Positions 19,752-31,194 of a stretch of DNA of 64,000 nt are shown piece by piece. The translations under genes were made by a program, and so were the position numbers. The first letter of the stretch is position 1. Each line of letters opens with the position of its first letter. The DNA lies in the NCBI RefSeq assembly GCF_014195655.1, contig NZ_JACICD010000008.1, forward strand, positions 124,001-188,000, read 5' to 3'. The notes beneath the pieces were generated by a model. That model had not been told where the DNA came from. It saw only the letters and a list, made by a program, of their open reading frames with translations, and made no database searches. The DNA is from Ancylobacter tetraedralis. GTDB taxonomy: Bacteria > Pseudomonadota > Alphaproteobacteria > Rhizobiales > Xanthobacteraceae.

Positions 19752-19767
19752 ATTGCGTTGACGCAAT
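19752..19767. promoter_or_regulatory. LysR-type operator candidate between dioxygenase and LysR genes
   Basis: There is a perfect dyad ATTGCG-TTGA-CGCAAT, which contains a T-N11-A pattern (T at 19753, A at 19765) as LysR-type regulators need. A third ACGCAAT copy lies about 20 bases to the left (around 19730). It lies 114 bases from the dioxygenase start and 90 from the LysR start, suiting control of both. Confidence 0.55.
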
Positions 19768-19856
19768 GTCACTCCTGCTGCTATGGTGAGAAACGTCGCG
19801 AATCCTGGAATTCACGAGACGGCGCAAAAGCTTATCGGCATCGTGGGAGAACGAGC

Positions 19857-20819
19857 GTGGCGGAGCCCTTCAAGAATCTCGGCTGGGACGATTTCCGCCT
19901 GATCAAGGCGGTCGCGGATGCGCGCGGGCTGCCCGCCGCCGCCGCCGCCATCGGCGTCAATCATTCCACCGTGTTCCGCCGTCTCAAGCAGATCGAGGAA
20001 TCGCTGGGATCGGCGCTGTTCGAACGCCACCGCACCGGCTATGCGCTCACCCCCGCCGGCGAGGAAATGGTGGCGCTGGCCAACCGGCTGGACGAGGAGA
20101 TCACCGCGGCGGCACGCAAGCTGGCCGGGCGCGAGCCCGCTCCTTCCGGCGAATTGCGCGTGACCACGCCGGATTCGCTGCTCATCCATTTGCTGATGCC
20201 GATGCTCGCCACCTTCCGCGAGCGCTATCCCGAGGTGCGGCTCGATATCGTGCTGAGCAACCAGGCGCTGAACCTCTCCAAGCGCGATGCCGACGTGGCG
20301 GTGCGCGCCACGGATCATCCCCCGGAGAACCTGGTCGGCCGTCGGGTCGCGCGCATCGCCTGGGCGCTATACGGGCGGGCGCAGGACTTCCCCGCGCCGG
20401 GCGAGGTGACGAAGGACCAGTTGGACGCGCGCAACTGGGTGTCGCTCGGCGACACGCTCGGCGCGCTCAAAGCGGTGAAGTTCGTGCAGGAAAATGTCGC
20501 GCCCGAGCGCGTCGCCTACAAGATCAACAGCGTGCTGGGCCTTGCCGAGGCGGTAGAGGCGGGCCTGGGCATCGGCCACATTCCCTGCCTCATCGGCGAT
20601 TCACGTCCCTCGCTGGTGCGCTTGGCTCCGCCCGACGACGATTATGCCGCCGATCTCTGGCTGCTGACCCACCCGGACCTGCGGCATTCGCCGCGCGTGC
20701 GCGCCTTTCTCGATTTCCTCGCGGTGGAGATCGCCCGGCACCGCCGCTTCATCGAGGGCGAAGCCGGCCATCAGCGCGAGGCGCCGCTGCCCGAGGCGGG
20801 GCGCGAGACTATGACTTGA
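19857..20819 (+). CDS. LysR family transcriptional regulator
   Basis: This is a LysR-type regulator of 320 residues. The N-terminal winged helix-turn-helix is at about 6-65 (WDDFRLIKAVADARGLPAAAAAIGVNHSTVFRRLKQIEESLGSALFERHRTGYALTPAGEEM). The periplasmic-binding-like effector domain runs from about 95 to 300. The GTG start at 19857 is chosen because GGGAGA lies six bases upstream. It is divergent from the dioxygenase-hydrolase pair, the classical arrangement in which a LysR protein senses the substrate. Its last 11 bases overlap the end of the convergent MarR gene. Confidence 0.92.
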   Translation: MAEPFKNLGWDDFRLIKAVADARGLPAAAAAIGVNHSTVFRRLKQIEESLGSALFERHRTGYALTPAGEEMVALANRLDEEITAAARKLAGREPAPSGELRVTTPDSLLIHLLMPMLATFRERYPEVRLDIVLSNQALNLSKRDADVAVRATDHPPENLVGRRVARIAWALYGRAQDFPAPGEVTKDQLDARNWVSLGDTLGALKAVKFVQENVAPERVAYKINSVLGLAEAVEAGLGIGHIPCLIGDSRPSLVRLAPPDDDYAADLWLLTHPDLRHSPRVRAFLDFLAVEIARHRRFIEGEAGHQREAPLPEAGRETMT

Positions 20820-21255
20820 CGCGGGCGATCAGCGTGTCGCGCACGCGTGTGAGATCGTCGGTCAGGGCGTGAATGGCCGGACCGTCCTGCTCGATACAGG
20901 CCCCGATCCGGGCCGGGATGCCTTCCGCCTCGCCACGCAGCGCCCGACCCTTGTCGGTGAGATGGATGCGCACCTGCCGTTCGTCGGCGACGTCGCGCAC
21001 GCGCCGCACCAGCCCCGCCGCTTCCATGCGCTTGAGCAGCGGGGTGAGCGTGTTGGTCTCAAGCATGAGCCGCTCGCCGATCTGCCCCACCGTCACGCCA
21101 TCCTGCGTCCACAGCGTCACCATCGCGAGATATTGCGGATAGGTGAGGCCAAGCCGGTCCAGCAAGGGCTTGTAGACGCGATTGAAAGCGTGATTGGCCG
21201 AATAGACGGCAAAGCACAGGAACGTGTCGAGCTTCAGTAGTTCGTCTTCGGACAT
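20809..21255 (-). CDS. MarR family regulator, OhrR-type peroxide sensor
   Basis: This is a MarR regulator of 148 residues with the OhrR pattern: an N-terminal reactive cysteine (C14) in LDTFLCFAVYSANHAFNRVYKPLLDRLGLTYPQYLAMVTLW, followed by the wing TNTLTPLLKRMEAAGLVRRVRDVADERQVRIHLT. OhrR proteins are repressors inactivated when this cysteine is oxidised by organic peroxides. The usual partner, ohr, is not in the window. The start at 21255 (MSEDELLKLD) fits the normal family length; an in-frame ATG at 21300 is an alternative with no better ribosome site. It overlaps the LysR gene tail by 11 bases, convergently. Confidence 0.88.
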   Translation of the reverse strand: MSEDELLKLDTFLCFAVYSANHAFNRVYKPLLDRLGLTYPQYLAMVTLWTQDGVTVGQIGERLMLETNTLTPLLKRMEAAGLVRRVRDVADERQVRIHLTDKGRALRGEAEGIPARIGACIEQDGPAIHALTDDLTRVRDTLIARVKS

Positions 21256-21419
21256 GGCGACCGCGGCTGGCTTGTTCCCCGCAGCGTGCCTTGTGCCCAT
21301 CGCCACCACAAGCGGGATTTTGCGTAAGCGGCGCCGCGCCGGGCGGCGATGACGATTTGATGAAGCCGCCACACTCCTCTATAGCATCGTGAAAACCGCC
21401 ATTTCGAGGAACAGCGCCA

Positions 21420-22442
21420 ATGTCGGGCAAGGTCGCCACGACGAAGCCGGACAGCTTTGCCGAGCCCGCGCCCCTCGCCGAGCTGAGCGCCACCGGCCGG
21501 CGCTCCGCACGGCTGCGGCTGCGGGCGGCCTGGATGTACTATGTCGAGGGCATGACGCAGAGCGCCATCGCCGAGGCGCTGGACATCGGCCGCGTCACCG
21601 TGGTGCGCCTGCTCGCCGATGCACGGGCGCTCAATGAAGTGAAGATCTCGCTCTCGCGCGAGATTGCCGAACTGCCGCGGCTGGAGATGGAGCTGCAGAA
21701 GGCATTCGGCCTGCGCGAGGCGGTGGTGGCACCGGTCTCCGGCCCGCTGGCCGACCCCACCAGCGCCATCGGCGCGGCCACCGGCCAGGTCATTTCCGAC
21801 CTCATCCGCCCGGACATGAAGATCGGCTTCGGCTGGGGGCGCACGCTGATGCGCGCGCTCGGCTTCATCGACGAAAAGGCGGTGGCCAATGTCTCGGTCA
21901 TCTCGCTGCTGGGCGGCATCACCAAGGCCCGCCAGTACAACCCGGCCGAATTCGCCTGGCAGCTCTCGCGCATCTTCCAGGCCGATTGCCACCTCATCGC
22001 CGCCCCCGCCATCGTCGACAGCGTCGAGACCAAGCAGGCGCTGATCGAGCGCTGCGGCCTCGGCACGGTCTACAGCCTGGCGCGCGAGATGGACGCCGTA
22101 GTGCTCAGCGTCGGCGAGATGGACGCGGACAGCACCTCGCTGCGTTTCGGCTTCTTTTCCGACGCCGACTGGGCCTCGCTGATCGCGGCCGGCGCGGTGG
22201 GCGACGTGATCTACAATTTCATCGACATCGAGGGCCGGCCGGTCGACCACCCGATCAACCGCCGCGTCATGTCGATCCCGGTCGAGACGCTGCAGGCTAC
22301 CCCGGAGCGCATCCTCACGTCCGGCGGACCGGGCAAGACGCAGGCGGTGATCGGCGCGCTGCGGCTGCTGCGCCCCACCTTGTTCATCACCGACGAGATC
22401 ACCGCCGCGGCGGTGCTGGAGCAGGTGGCGGCCGGCGCCTGA
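21420..22442 (+). CDS. SorC/DeoR-type sugar-binding transcriptional regulator
   Basis: This is a 340-residue regulator of the SorC family, which binds sugar phosphates. The helix-turn-helix is at about 28-62 (RLRAAWMYYVEGMTQSAIAEALDIGRVTVVRLLADARA). The sugar-phosphate isomerase-like effector domain covers about 70-335 (KIGFGWGRTLMRAL, NVSVISLLGGITKARQYN, SVGEMDADSTSL). EryD-type erythritol repressors belong to this family. It lies upstream of, and co-directional with, a SAF-domain dehydrogenase gene after a 181-base gap, so that gene or its pathway is the likely target. It is divergent from the MarR gene. Confidence 0.9.
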   Translation: MSGKVATTKPDSFAEPAPLAELSATGRRSARLRLRAAWMYYVEGMTQSAIAEALDIGRVTVVRLLADARALNEVKISLSREIAELPRLEMELQKAFGLREAVVAPVSGPLADPTSAIGAATGQVISDLIRPDMKIGFGWGRTLMRALGFIDEKAVANVSVISLLGGITKARQYNPAEFAWQLSRIFQADCHLIAAPAIVDSVETKQALIERCGLGTVYSLAREMDAVVLSVGEMDADSTSLRFGFFSDADWASLIAAGAVGDVIYNFIDIEGRPVDHPINRRVMSIPVETLQATPERILTSGGPGKTQAVIGALRLLRPTLFITDEITAAAVLEQVAAGA

Positions 22443-22623
22443 ACGGGCGCGCGCATTCGGCCACCGGCGCGGCGCCCGACCAGCGTTTCCATCCGCCCGG
22501 GAAATGCATTAGGGAAGGCGAGGTTCCGCACGGAACATTTGTGCGCGGCCGGATTGTTGAGTACCGAGAGACAGGATGCGGGGCGACGGGCCTGCGCCTA
22601 CGGCCGGGGGAAGGATTTCAGCG

Positions 22624-23958
22624 ATGTTCGTCCAGAACGGGATTGTGCGCACCGGCATCGCCGCCGAGCTGGCCAGGCACGTCGAGACGCACGGGCCCAT
22701 CACGATCGGCCTGGCCGGCGCCGGCCAGATGGGCACCGACCTCATCGTGCAGGCCGCGCTGATGCCGGGCGTGCGCATCGGCGCCGTGGTCGAGCTTAAC
22801 GCCCAGATCGCCGTCGACGCGGCGCTGATGGCCGGCCACGTCCGCGAGGACATCGTGACCGTCGGCTCGGCCAGCGCCATCGATCGCGCCATCGAGACGG
22901 GCCGCTTCGCCATCACCGACGATTACCGCGCCATGTGCGCGGCCGGGCATATCGACGTGGTGATCGACGCCACGGGCAGCCCGAATATCGGCACGCTGGT
23001 GTCGCTGGAGGCGATCCGCAACGGCAAGCATGTCGTGCTTTTGAGCGTGGAGGCCGACATCACCATCGGCCGCTACCTCAAGCAGGAAGCCCGTGCCGCC
23101 GGCGTGGTGCTGACCGGCGCCGCCGGCGACGAGCCGGCCGCCACGGTGGAACTGATCGGCTTCGCCCAGGCGCTCGGCTTCGAGATCGTCTGCGCGGGCA
23201 AGGCCAAGAACAACGCGTTCAAGCCGGACGCCATTCCCGACGAGTTCGAGGAAGAGGCCCGGGCGCGCAACATGAACCCGCGCATGCTGGTCGAGTTCGT
23301 CGACGGCTCCAAGACCATGGTGGAGATGACCGCGCTCGCCAACGCCACCGGCCTGGTGCCGGATGTGCCGGGCATGCACGGGCCCCATGCCGACCGCGAC
23401 GTGCTGGCGCAGGTTCTGTGCACCAAGGAGGATGGCGGCATCCTCTCGCGCTCCGGCGTGGTCGACTTCACTCTCGGCAAGGGCGTGGCGCCCGGCGTGT
23501 TCTGCATCGTCAAGCCGCGCCATCCGCGCGTGATGGAGCGCATGATCGACCTCAAGGTCGGCCCCGGCCCCTGTTTCGCGCTGATCCGCCCCTATCACCT
23601 CACCAGCCTCGAAGTGCCGCTCTCGGCGGCGCGCGCGGTGCTGCACGGCACGCCCGACATGGAGGTGCTGGACCATCCGGTGGCGGAGTGCACGGCGGTC
23701 GCCAAGCGCGACCTCGCGCCCGGTCAGACGCTGGGCCGCATCGGCGAATATGATTATCGCGGCCACGCGATGGGCTGGCGCGACGCGCGCGACAGCTTCG
23801 CCCTGCCGCTGGGCCTCGCCGAGCGGGCGCGGGTGGTGAAGCCCGTCGCCAAGGGCGAGCGGCTGACCTATGACAATTGCGTGCCGGACGAGCAGCTGAT
23901 CGTCACCCAGATCCGCCGGCGGCTCGACCAGGCCGACGCGCAATATCTGGCGGCGTGA
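22624..23958 (+). CDS. NAD(P)-dependent homoserine dehydrogenase-like oxidoreductase with SAF domain
   Basis: This protein of 444 residues has an N-terminal Rossmann fold (TIGLAGAGQMGTDLIVQAALMPGVRIGAVVE, about 26-57), a homoserine-dehydrogenase-like central domain (VVIDATGSPNIGTLV, GEAADE-like AAGDEPAATVEL), and a C-terminal SAF domain (about 340-420, AVAKRDLAPGQTLGRIGEYDYRG ... PLGLAERARVVKPVAKGERLTYDN). The same architecture is found in sugar- and polyol-acid pathways of rhizobia, but the exact reaction is not established. The start at 22624 has GGGGAAGGA upstream. The SorC regulator next door suggests a carbohydrate-derived substrate. Confidence 0.82.
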   Translation: MFVQNGIVRTGIAAELARHVETHGPITIGLAGAGQMGTDLIVQAALMPGVRIGAVVELNAQIAVDAALMAGHVREDIVTVGSASAIDRAIETGRFAITDDYRAMCAAGHIDVVIDATGSPNIGTLVSLEAIRNGKHVVLLSVEADITIGRYLKQEARAAGVVLTGAAGDEPAATVELIGFAQALGFEIVCAGKAKNNAFKPDAIPDEFEEEARARNMNPRMLVEFVDGSKTMVEMTALANATGLVPDVPGMHGPHADRDVLAQVLCTKEDGGILSRSGVVDFTLGKGVAPGVFCIVKPRHPRVMERMIDLKVGPGPCFALIRPYHLTSLEVPLSAARAVLHGTPDMEVLDHPVAECTAVAKRDLAPGQTLGRIGEYDYRGHAMGWRDARDSFALPLGLAERARVVKPVAKGERLTYDNCVPDEQLIVTQIRRRLDQADAQYLAA

Positions 23959-24055
23959 GCGGACCTCTCTCGGGACCCGAATTTCTCCAATAGCTTCCTC
24001 CCGGACGGCCATGATGCCGATCCGGGATCGCTGGAAATTCGCGAGCGGATGGCCT

Positions 24056-24331
24056 TCAGCCGTGGCCCGGCGTGCCGAGCCCGGCGAAATGCGCATTGGC
24101 GAGGCGGGCCTCGGCTTCGGCCAGCGCCTCGGCCAGCTGGCGCACCTGCGCGGGATCGAGCACCAGCTGCAGCGCGGGCACCGGCTCGCCCGGCTTGGGC
24201 GCCTGCGTGCCGATCTCAAGGCGCAGCCCCACCTTTTCCGTGCCGAACAGCGCGGTCGTGAAGGCCAGCATCGGCCACACCTTCAGATGGCCCTTGTCGT
24301 CCTTTTCCCAATCGTCGAAACGGCCGGCCAT
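24056..24331 (-). CDS. Conserved hypothetical protein, 91 residues
   Basis: I do not recognise this family. The protein starts MAGRFDDWEKDDKGHLKVWPML, has a central region VGLRLEIGTQAPKPGEPVPALQLVLDPAQVRQLAEALAEAEARLA that looks like a beta strand followed by an amphipathic helix, and ends GLGTPGHG. It has no signal peptide or membrane segment. The start at 24331 follows a GGAGACTTCC ribosome site. It lies between the SAF dehydrogenase (convergent) and dnaE2 (co-directional, upstream). The regular domain-like pattern and high GC at third codon positions support it being real. Confidence 0.65.
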   Translation of the reverse strand: MAGRFDDWEKDDKGHLKVWPMLAFTTALFGTEKVGLRLEIGTQAPKPGEPVPALQLVLDPAQVRQLAEALAEAEARLANAHFAGLGTPGHG

Positions 24332-24384
24332 GGAAGTCTCCTCATCAATCCTGTGGGGCGCCGCCGCGCCCGGTGGTCCACCTT

Positions 24385-24439
24385 CTAGAGCACGCGCCGA
24401 GAAGGCTGGAGCATTTTGGCGTTCACCGAACTGCTCTAG
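24385..24439. repeat. Palindromic intergenic repeat candidate
   Basis: Perfect 8-bp arms CTAGAGCA (24385-24392) and TGCTCTAG (24432-24439) enclose 39 bases with inner GGAGCATTTTGG and GTTCACCGAACTG segments. This layout resembles dispersed palindromic elements found between genes in Rhizobiales genomes. It lies between the 91-residue protein gene and dnaE2. Confidence 0.5.
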
Positions 24440-24513
24440 CATCGATTGCACCGCGCGCGACAGATCGCCGGCAAGGGCATGCCGGGCGAGGCCGCCGGCA
24501 CCTTCCCCGCGCC

Positions 24514-28052
<3,539 letters not shown>

Positions 28053-28056
<4 letters not shown>

Positions 28057-28226
28057 GGGCGGCTCCTTCTCGGCAAGTCCGTGTCCCCGCCCTGCGGCCG
28101 GGTCGGTCCGCCCCCGCGCGCGCCATCGCGGGCCAGCCAGCAACGATGCGCGGGGGCGCCGATGCCCAAGGCCTGGCGCGCGCGGGCCGGCATCCTGAAA
28201 CGGGCCTTCCTGAGACGCGCTTTCAT
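28053..28226 (-). CDS. Possible 57-residue linker protein between imuB and dnaE2
   Basis: This small frame exactly fills the gap between imuB and dnaE2. It begins with an ATGA overlap on the imuB stop (28223-28226) and ends with an ATGA overlap on the dnaE2 start (28053-28056). The product starts MKARLRKARFRMPARARQALG and is very basic (about a quarter arginine or lysine), with no known domain. About five sixths of its codons end in G or C, as in real genes here. It may be only a translation-coupling frame. No homologue is recognised. Confidence 0.35.
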
Positions 28227-29869
28227 GGAAACAGCCCGTGCAGGAACCAGCGCGGTTCGCCGCTCTCGCGCCCGTAGAGCCCGGCGCGGAACAGCCAGAA
28301 GCGCCGGCCCTCCCGGTTCTCCACGCGGTAATAGTCGCGCGTCGCCGGCAGGGCGGTGCCCTCCGGCAGGCGCCACCATTCCGGGGCGATGCGCTCGGGC
28401 CCCTCGGCGCGGGCCACCTCATGCACCACGCGCCGCCAGCGGAAGCGCAGGGGCGGGCCGTCCGGCACCTCGGCCAGCGCCTCCACCGGCTGGGGCGGAT
28501 CGAACAGGCTGAGCGGGCGCGGCAGCAGATCCGGGGGCAATATGGGTGAGAGGGAGGGCGCGGCGGCCGGCGCCTGCGCCGCGGGAATCAGTGCGCTCGC
28601 CCGGCCGGGATCATGCGTGTCGCGCAGCAGCACGCGCAGCACCCGCTCGCGCCCGAGCCGCACGGCGAGCCGATCGATGAGAGCGGCCACCTCCTCTTCC
28701 TCGACCGCGCGCCCGTCGAGGCTCACCTGCGCGGGGGTGAGCGGCTCGGCGCGCAGCACCGCGAGGCGCACCAGATCGAAGCCGAAGCCGGGATCGATGG
28801 GATCGGCCAGCGCCTCGATCTTCTCATGCCACAGCCGGGCCAGCGCGGTGCCATCGCGCGAGGGCCGCGCGGTCTCGATGGCGAGCCGACGCACCGCCCC
28901 GTCGGCGCGGAAGAACGAGGCCTCGAAGGCGCGCCCACCCTCCCCGCGCGCCTCCAGCATCAGGGCGAGGTCGTCGACCAGCAGCGCCAGCGTCGCCTCG
29001 ATGTCCTCGGCCCGGCCGATCGGCTCGGCAAAGCGCCGCTCGGCGATGGCCGCCGGCAGCGGCCGGCGCGGCACGATGCGGATATCCTCATGGCCCAGCG
29101 TGCGGTTGAGCCGCGTCAGCAGTTCCGCGCCGAAGCGGGCGGCGAGCGGCGTGGCCGGGCGCGTGGCGAGATCGCCGATGGTCTTCAGCCCCGCGCGCGA
29201 CAGCCCCGTCACCACGGCCTCGTCGACGCCGAGCCGGATGACCGGCAGCGGCGCCACCGCCCGCGCCTCCCCGCCCGGCGCGACGATGCCGCCCCGCCCC
29301 GCCCGCACCAGCGCCCGCGCGGCATCGGGCGTGCCGGCGACTACGGCGCCGGCGCCGAGCCCGTGCCGTTGCAGATGCGCCAGCAGCCGGGCGCGCATCG
29401 CCGCCTCGCCGCCGAACAGATGCGCACAGCCGGTAATGTCGAGCACCAGCCCGTCCGGCGCGTCGAGCGCCACCAGCGGGGTCCAGCGGTCGCAATCATC
29501 GGCCACCGTCTCGAGAAAGGCGGCATCGGCCAGCGGATCGTGATCGACCACCGCCAGCTCGGGAAGGCGCGCGCGGGCATCCGCCAGCGTCAGGCCGGGG
29601 GCGAGCCCGCACCGTGCCGCCGCGCGATCGACGGCGGCGAGGCGCAGCGCGTTCTTCGCCTTCTCGACGAACACACGCGGCGGCGGGGCCAGCGGATCGG
29701 GCACCCGCCCGCCCTTACCCGGTGCGGCGGAACGCGGCAATGCCATCGCCGCCCCCGCGCCGCGCGCCCCGCTCCGCATCCGGAGCACCCGCGCTAGCCG
29801 GTCGGCCGGCAGGAACGGGAACCACAGCGCGAGATAGCGGGGCGAGGTCGCGGAAGGAACATGCCTCAT
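28223..29869 (-). CDS. imuB: ImuB, catalytically inactive Y-family polymerase-like protein
   Basis: This 548-residue protein is the Y-family relative that bridges DnaE2 to the beta clamp in the alphaproteobacterial mutasome. It starts MRHVPSATSPRYLALWFPFLPADRLAR, the family hallmark. The Y-family core contains VLDITGCAHLFGGEAAM and GVDEAVVTGLSRAGLKTIGDLATRP (helix-hairpin-helix). The usual catalytic acid residues of active Y-family enzymes are replaced (LWFPFLPADRLAR has no DxD). The C-terminal part carries the DnaE2-binding region. Its first 155 bases overlap the end of imuA in another frame. It is second in the imuA-imuB-dnaE2 cassette. Confidence 0.93.
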   Translation of the reverse strand: MRHVPSATSPRYLALWFPFLPADRLARVLRMRSGARGAGAAMALPRSAAPGKGGRVPDPLAPPPRVFVEKAKNALRLAAVDRAAARCGLAPGLTLADARARLPELAVVDHDPLADAAFLETVADDCDRWTPLVALDAPDGLVLDITGCAHLFGGEAAMRARLLAHLQRHGLGAGAVVAGTPDAARALVRAGRGGIVAPGGEARAVAPLPVIRLGVDEAVVTGLSRAGLKTIGDLATRPATPLAARFGAELLTRLNRTLGHEDIRIVPRRPLPAAIAERRFAEPIGRAEDIEATLALLVDDLALMLEARGEGGRAFEASFFRADGAVRRLAIETARPSRDGTALARLWHEKIEALADPIDPGFGFDLVRLAVLRAEPLTPAQVSLDGRAVEEEEVAALIDRLAVRLGRERVLRVLLRDTHDPGRASALIPAAQAPAAAPSLSPILPPDLLPRPLSLFDPPQPVEALAEVPDGPPLRFRWRRVVHEVARAEGPERIAPEWWRLPEGTALPATRDYYRVENREGRRFWLFRAGLYGRESGEPRWFLHGLFP

Positions 29870-30578
29870 GGTCCCACTCCAGATTCCAGCTGCCGCCCTC
29901 CACCGGCCGCTCCCCCTCCCCGCCGCGATGGCGCAGCAGCGTGGCGGTGAAGGCCGGCGCGCCCGGCGCATTGGCCTCCCCCGGCACGGAGGCGGCCGGC
30001 GCCACCTGCCAGCGCGTCGCCACCGCCGTGGGCAGGGCGCGCGTGCTCATGCGCAGCAGGAAGCTCGTGACCCCCGAGGTGGCCGCCCGCAGCGACAGGC
30101 GCCGCGTGGCGGTGAGATCGAGCGCCCTCGGTTCGCCGAAGGGTTCGATGATGAGGGCGCCGAGCCCGGCGCAGCGCACGCCATCGCCCGCCGCGCGCAG
30201 CACTTCGGCGGCATCGGGCGCGCGCACCAGCACGAGCCGTGACGGATCGAGACCGAGCGCCTGGAGGCCCAGCGCCTCGGGACGGCCAAATTCGGCCTCG
30301 GCCGCGTCCTGCCTTATCCACAGAAGCGGCCGCGTGGGCATATCCGTGCCGGAAAGGCTCGCCCGCAGCGCCAGCGCCAGGGTGAAGCCGGTGGCGGCCG
30401 GCAGGTCGGCCCCGCGCGCCGCCTGCACTTCATGCAGCGCCCCGCGCGCCAGCATGACGCCCGCCCGCTCCGGCTCGCCGGCACCGAGGGAAAAACCGTC
30501 GACCATGCCGGGCAGGCGCGCCGCCTCCAACCCGGCGAGCATCTGCCTCAGCGCGGCGATATCGCGGACAGTGTCCAT
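29715..30578 (-). CDS. imuA: ImuA, RecA-like SOS mutagenesis protein
   Basis: This 287-residue protein is ImuA, a RecA/SulA-like partner of ImuB and DnaE2. It has the core GFSLGAGEPERAGVMLARGALHEVQAARGADLPAATGFTLALALRASL, PLLWIRQDAAEAEFGRPEALGLQALGLDPSRLVLVRAPDAAEVLRA and the conserved end ATRWQVAPAAS ... WNLEWDHEACSF. The last 45 residues are a basic Gly/Ala/Arg tail that exists only because the frame runs 155 bases into imuB. It is first in the cassette and follows a perfect LexA box 18 bases upstream of the start. Confidence 0.92.
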   Translation of the reverse strand: MDTVRDIAALRQMLAGLEAARLPGMVDGFSLGAGEPERAGVMLARGALHEVQAARGADLPAATGFTLALALRASLSGTDMPTRPLLWIRQDAAEAEFGRPEALGLQALGLDPSRLVLVRAPDAAEVLRAAGDGVRCAGLGALIIEPFGEPRALDLTATRRLSLRAATSGVTSFLLRMSTRALPTAVATRWQVAPAASVPGEANAPGAPAFTATLLRHRGGEGERPVEGGSWNLEWDHEACSFRDLAPLSRAVVPVPAGRPASAGAPDAERGARRGGGDGIAAFRRTG

Positions 30579-30595
30579 GCGGCGCGCTCCTAATT

Positions 30596-30610
30596 GTTCA
30601 TGTTTTGTTC
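30596..30610. promoter_or_regulatory. LexA (SOS) box of imuA-imuB-dnaE2
   Basis: The sequence GTTC-ATGTTTT-GTTC is a perfect match to the alphaproteobacterial LexA consensus GTTC-N7-GTTC. It lies 18 bases upstream of the imuA ATG, in the position to block RNA polymerase. This is direct evidence that the cassette is in the SOS regulon. Confidence 0.88.
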
Positions 30611-30674
30611 CCTTAAAACGACTCGTTCCAACCCAAGAGTCAAGCCACCAATCGCGAGTATGGATGCTGCGGTA

Positions 30675-31163
30675 TCAGTGTCCGCCGGCAGCGGGGGCAC
30701 CCTTCTCGCGGAAGGTCCAGACGGCATTGGCGCCATAGTGCCAGAGCACCAGCAGCCCGGTGACGCCGACCTGCGCGAGGAGATAGGGCACGCCGAGCCG
30801 GCCGGCGATGAGCGCCATCAGCCCGGCATTCAGCAGGAGACCGACGCCGGCGACCAGGAAGAACTTCGTCATCGCCTCGCGATGGGGCTTGGCGGAGCGG
30901 AACACGACATGGCGGCTGAACTGGTAGTTCACGAGGGCACCGACGAGAAAACCCGCCGTGGAACCGGCGACCGGGCCGGCAAGGCCGCCCTGCACCAGCG
31001 TGATCAGCACCGCGTAATGCGCCGCCGTGCCGACACCCCCGAGCGCCGCGAACAACAGGATATGGCGCAGCCGCACCAGAAGAGCCGCGCGGTCCAGGCC
31101 CGCCGGCTTCGGCGGATTCCCCTCCGGCAGGCCACGGGCCCGGCTATCCACAGCGCGCTCCAT
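30675..31163 (-). CDS. GtrA family membrane protein (polyprenol-sugar flippase-like)
   Basis: This is a small inner-membrane protein of 162 residues in the GtrA family, thought to move bactoprenol-linked sugars across the membrane. Four helices are visible (about 34-53, 62-81, 98-117, 124-142), with conserved GTAAHYAVLITLV and FLVGALVNYQFSRHVVF. The start at 31163 (MERAVDSRARG) is chosen because it leaves 31 bases after the upstream gene and gives a normal family length. The next gene upstream is a GT-C glycosyltransferase, then a GtrB-like family 2 enzyme, forming a classical GtrA/GtrB/Gtr-like cluster. Confidence 0.88.
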   Translation of the reverse strand: MERAVDSRARGLPEGNPPKPAGLDRAALLVRLRHILLFAALGGVGTAAHYAVLITLVQGGLAGPVAGSTAGFLVGALVNYQFSRHVVFRSAKPHREAMTKFFLVAGVGLLLNAGLMALIAGRLGVPYLLAQVGVTGLLVLWHYGANAVWTFREKGAPAAGGH

Positions 31164-31194
31164 CCAGGTCACATCTCCAGCACGCCGCCCCCTG

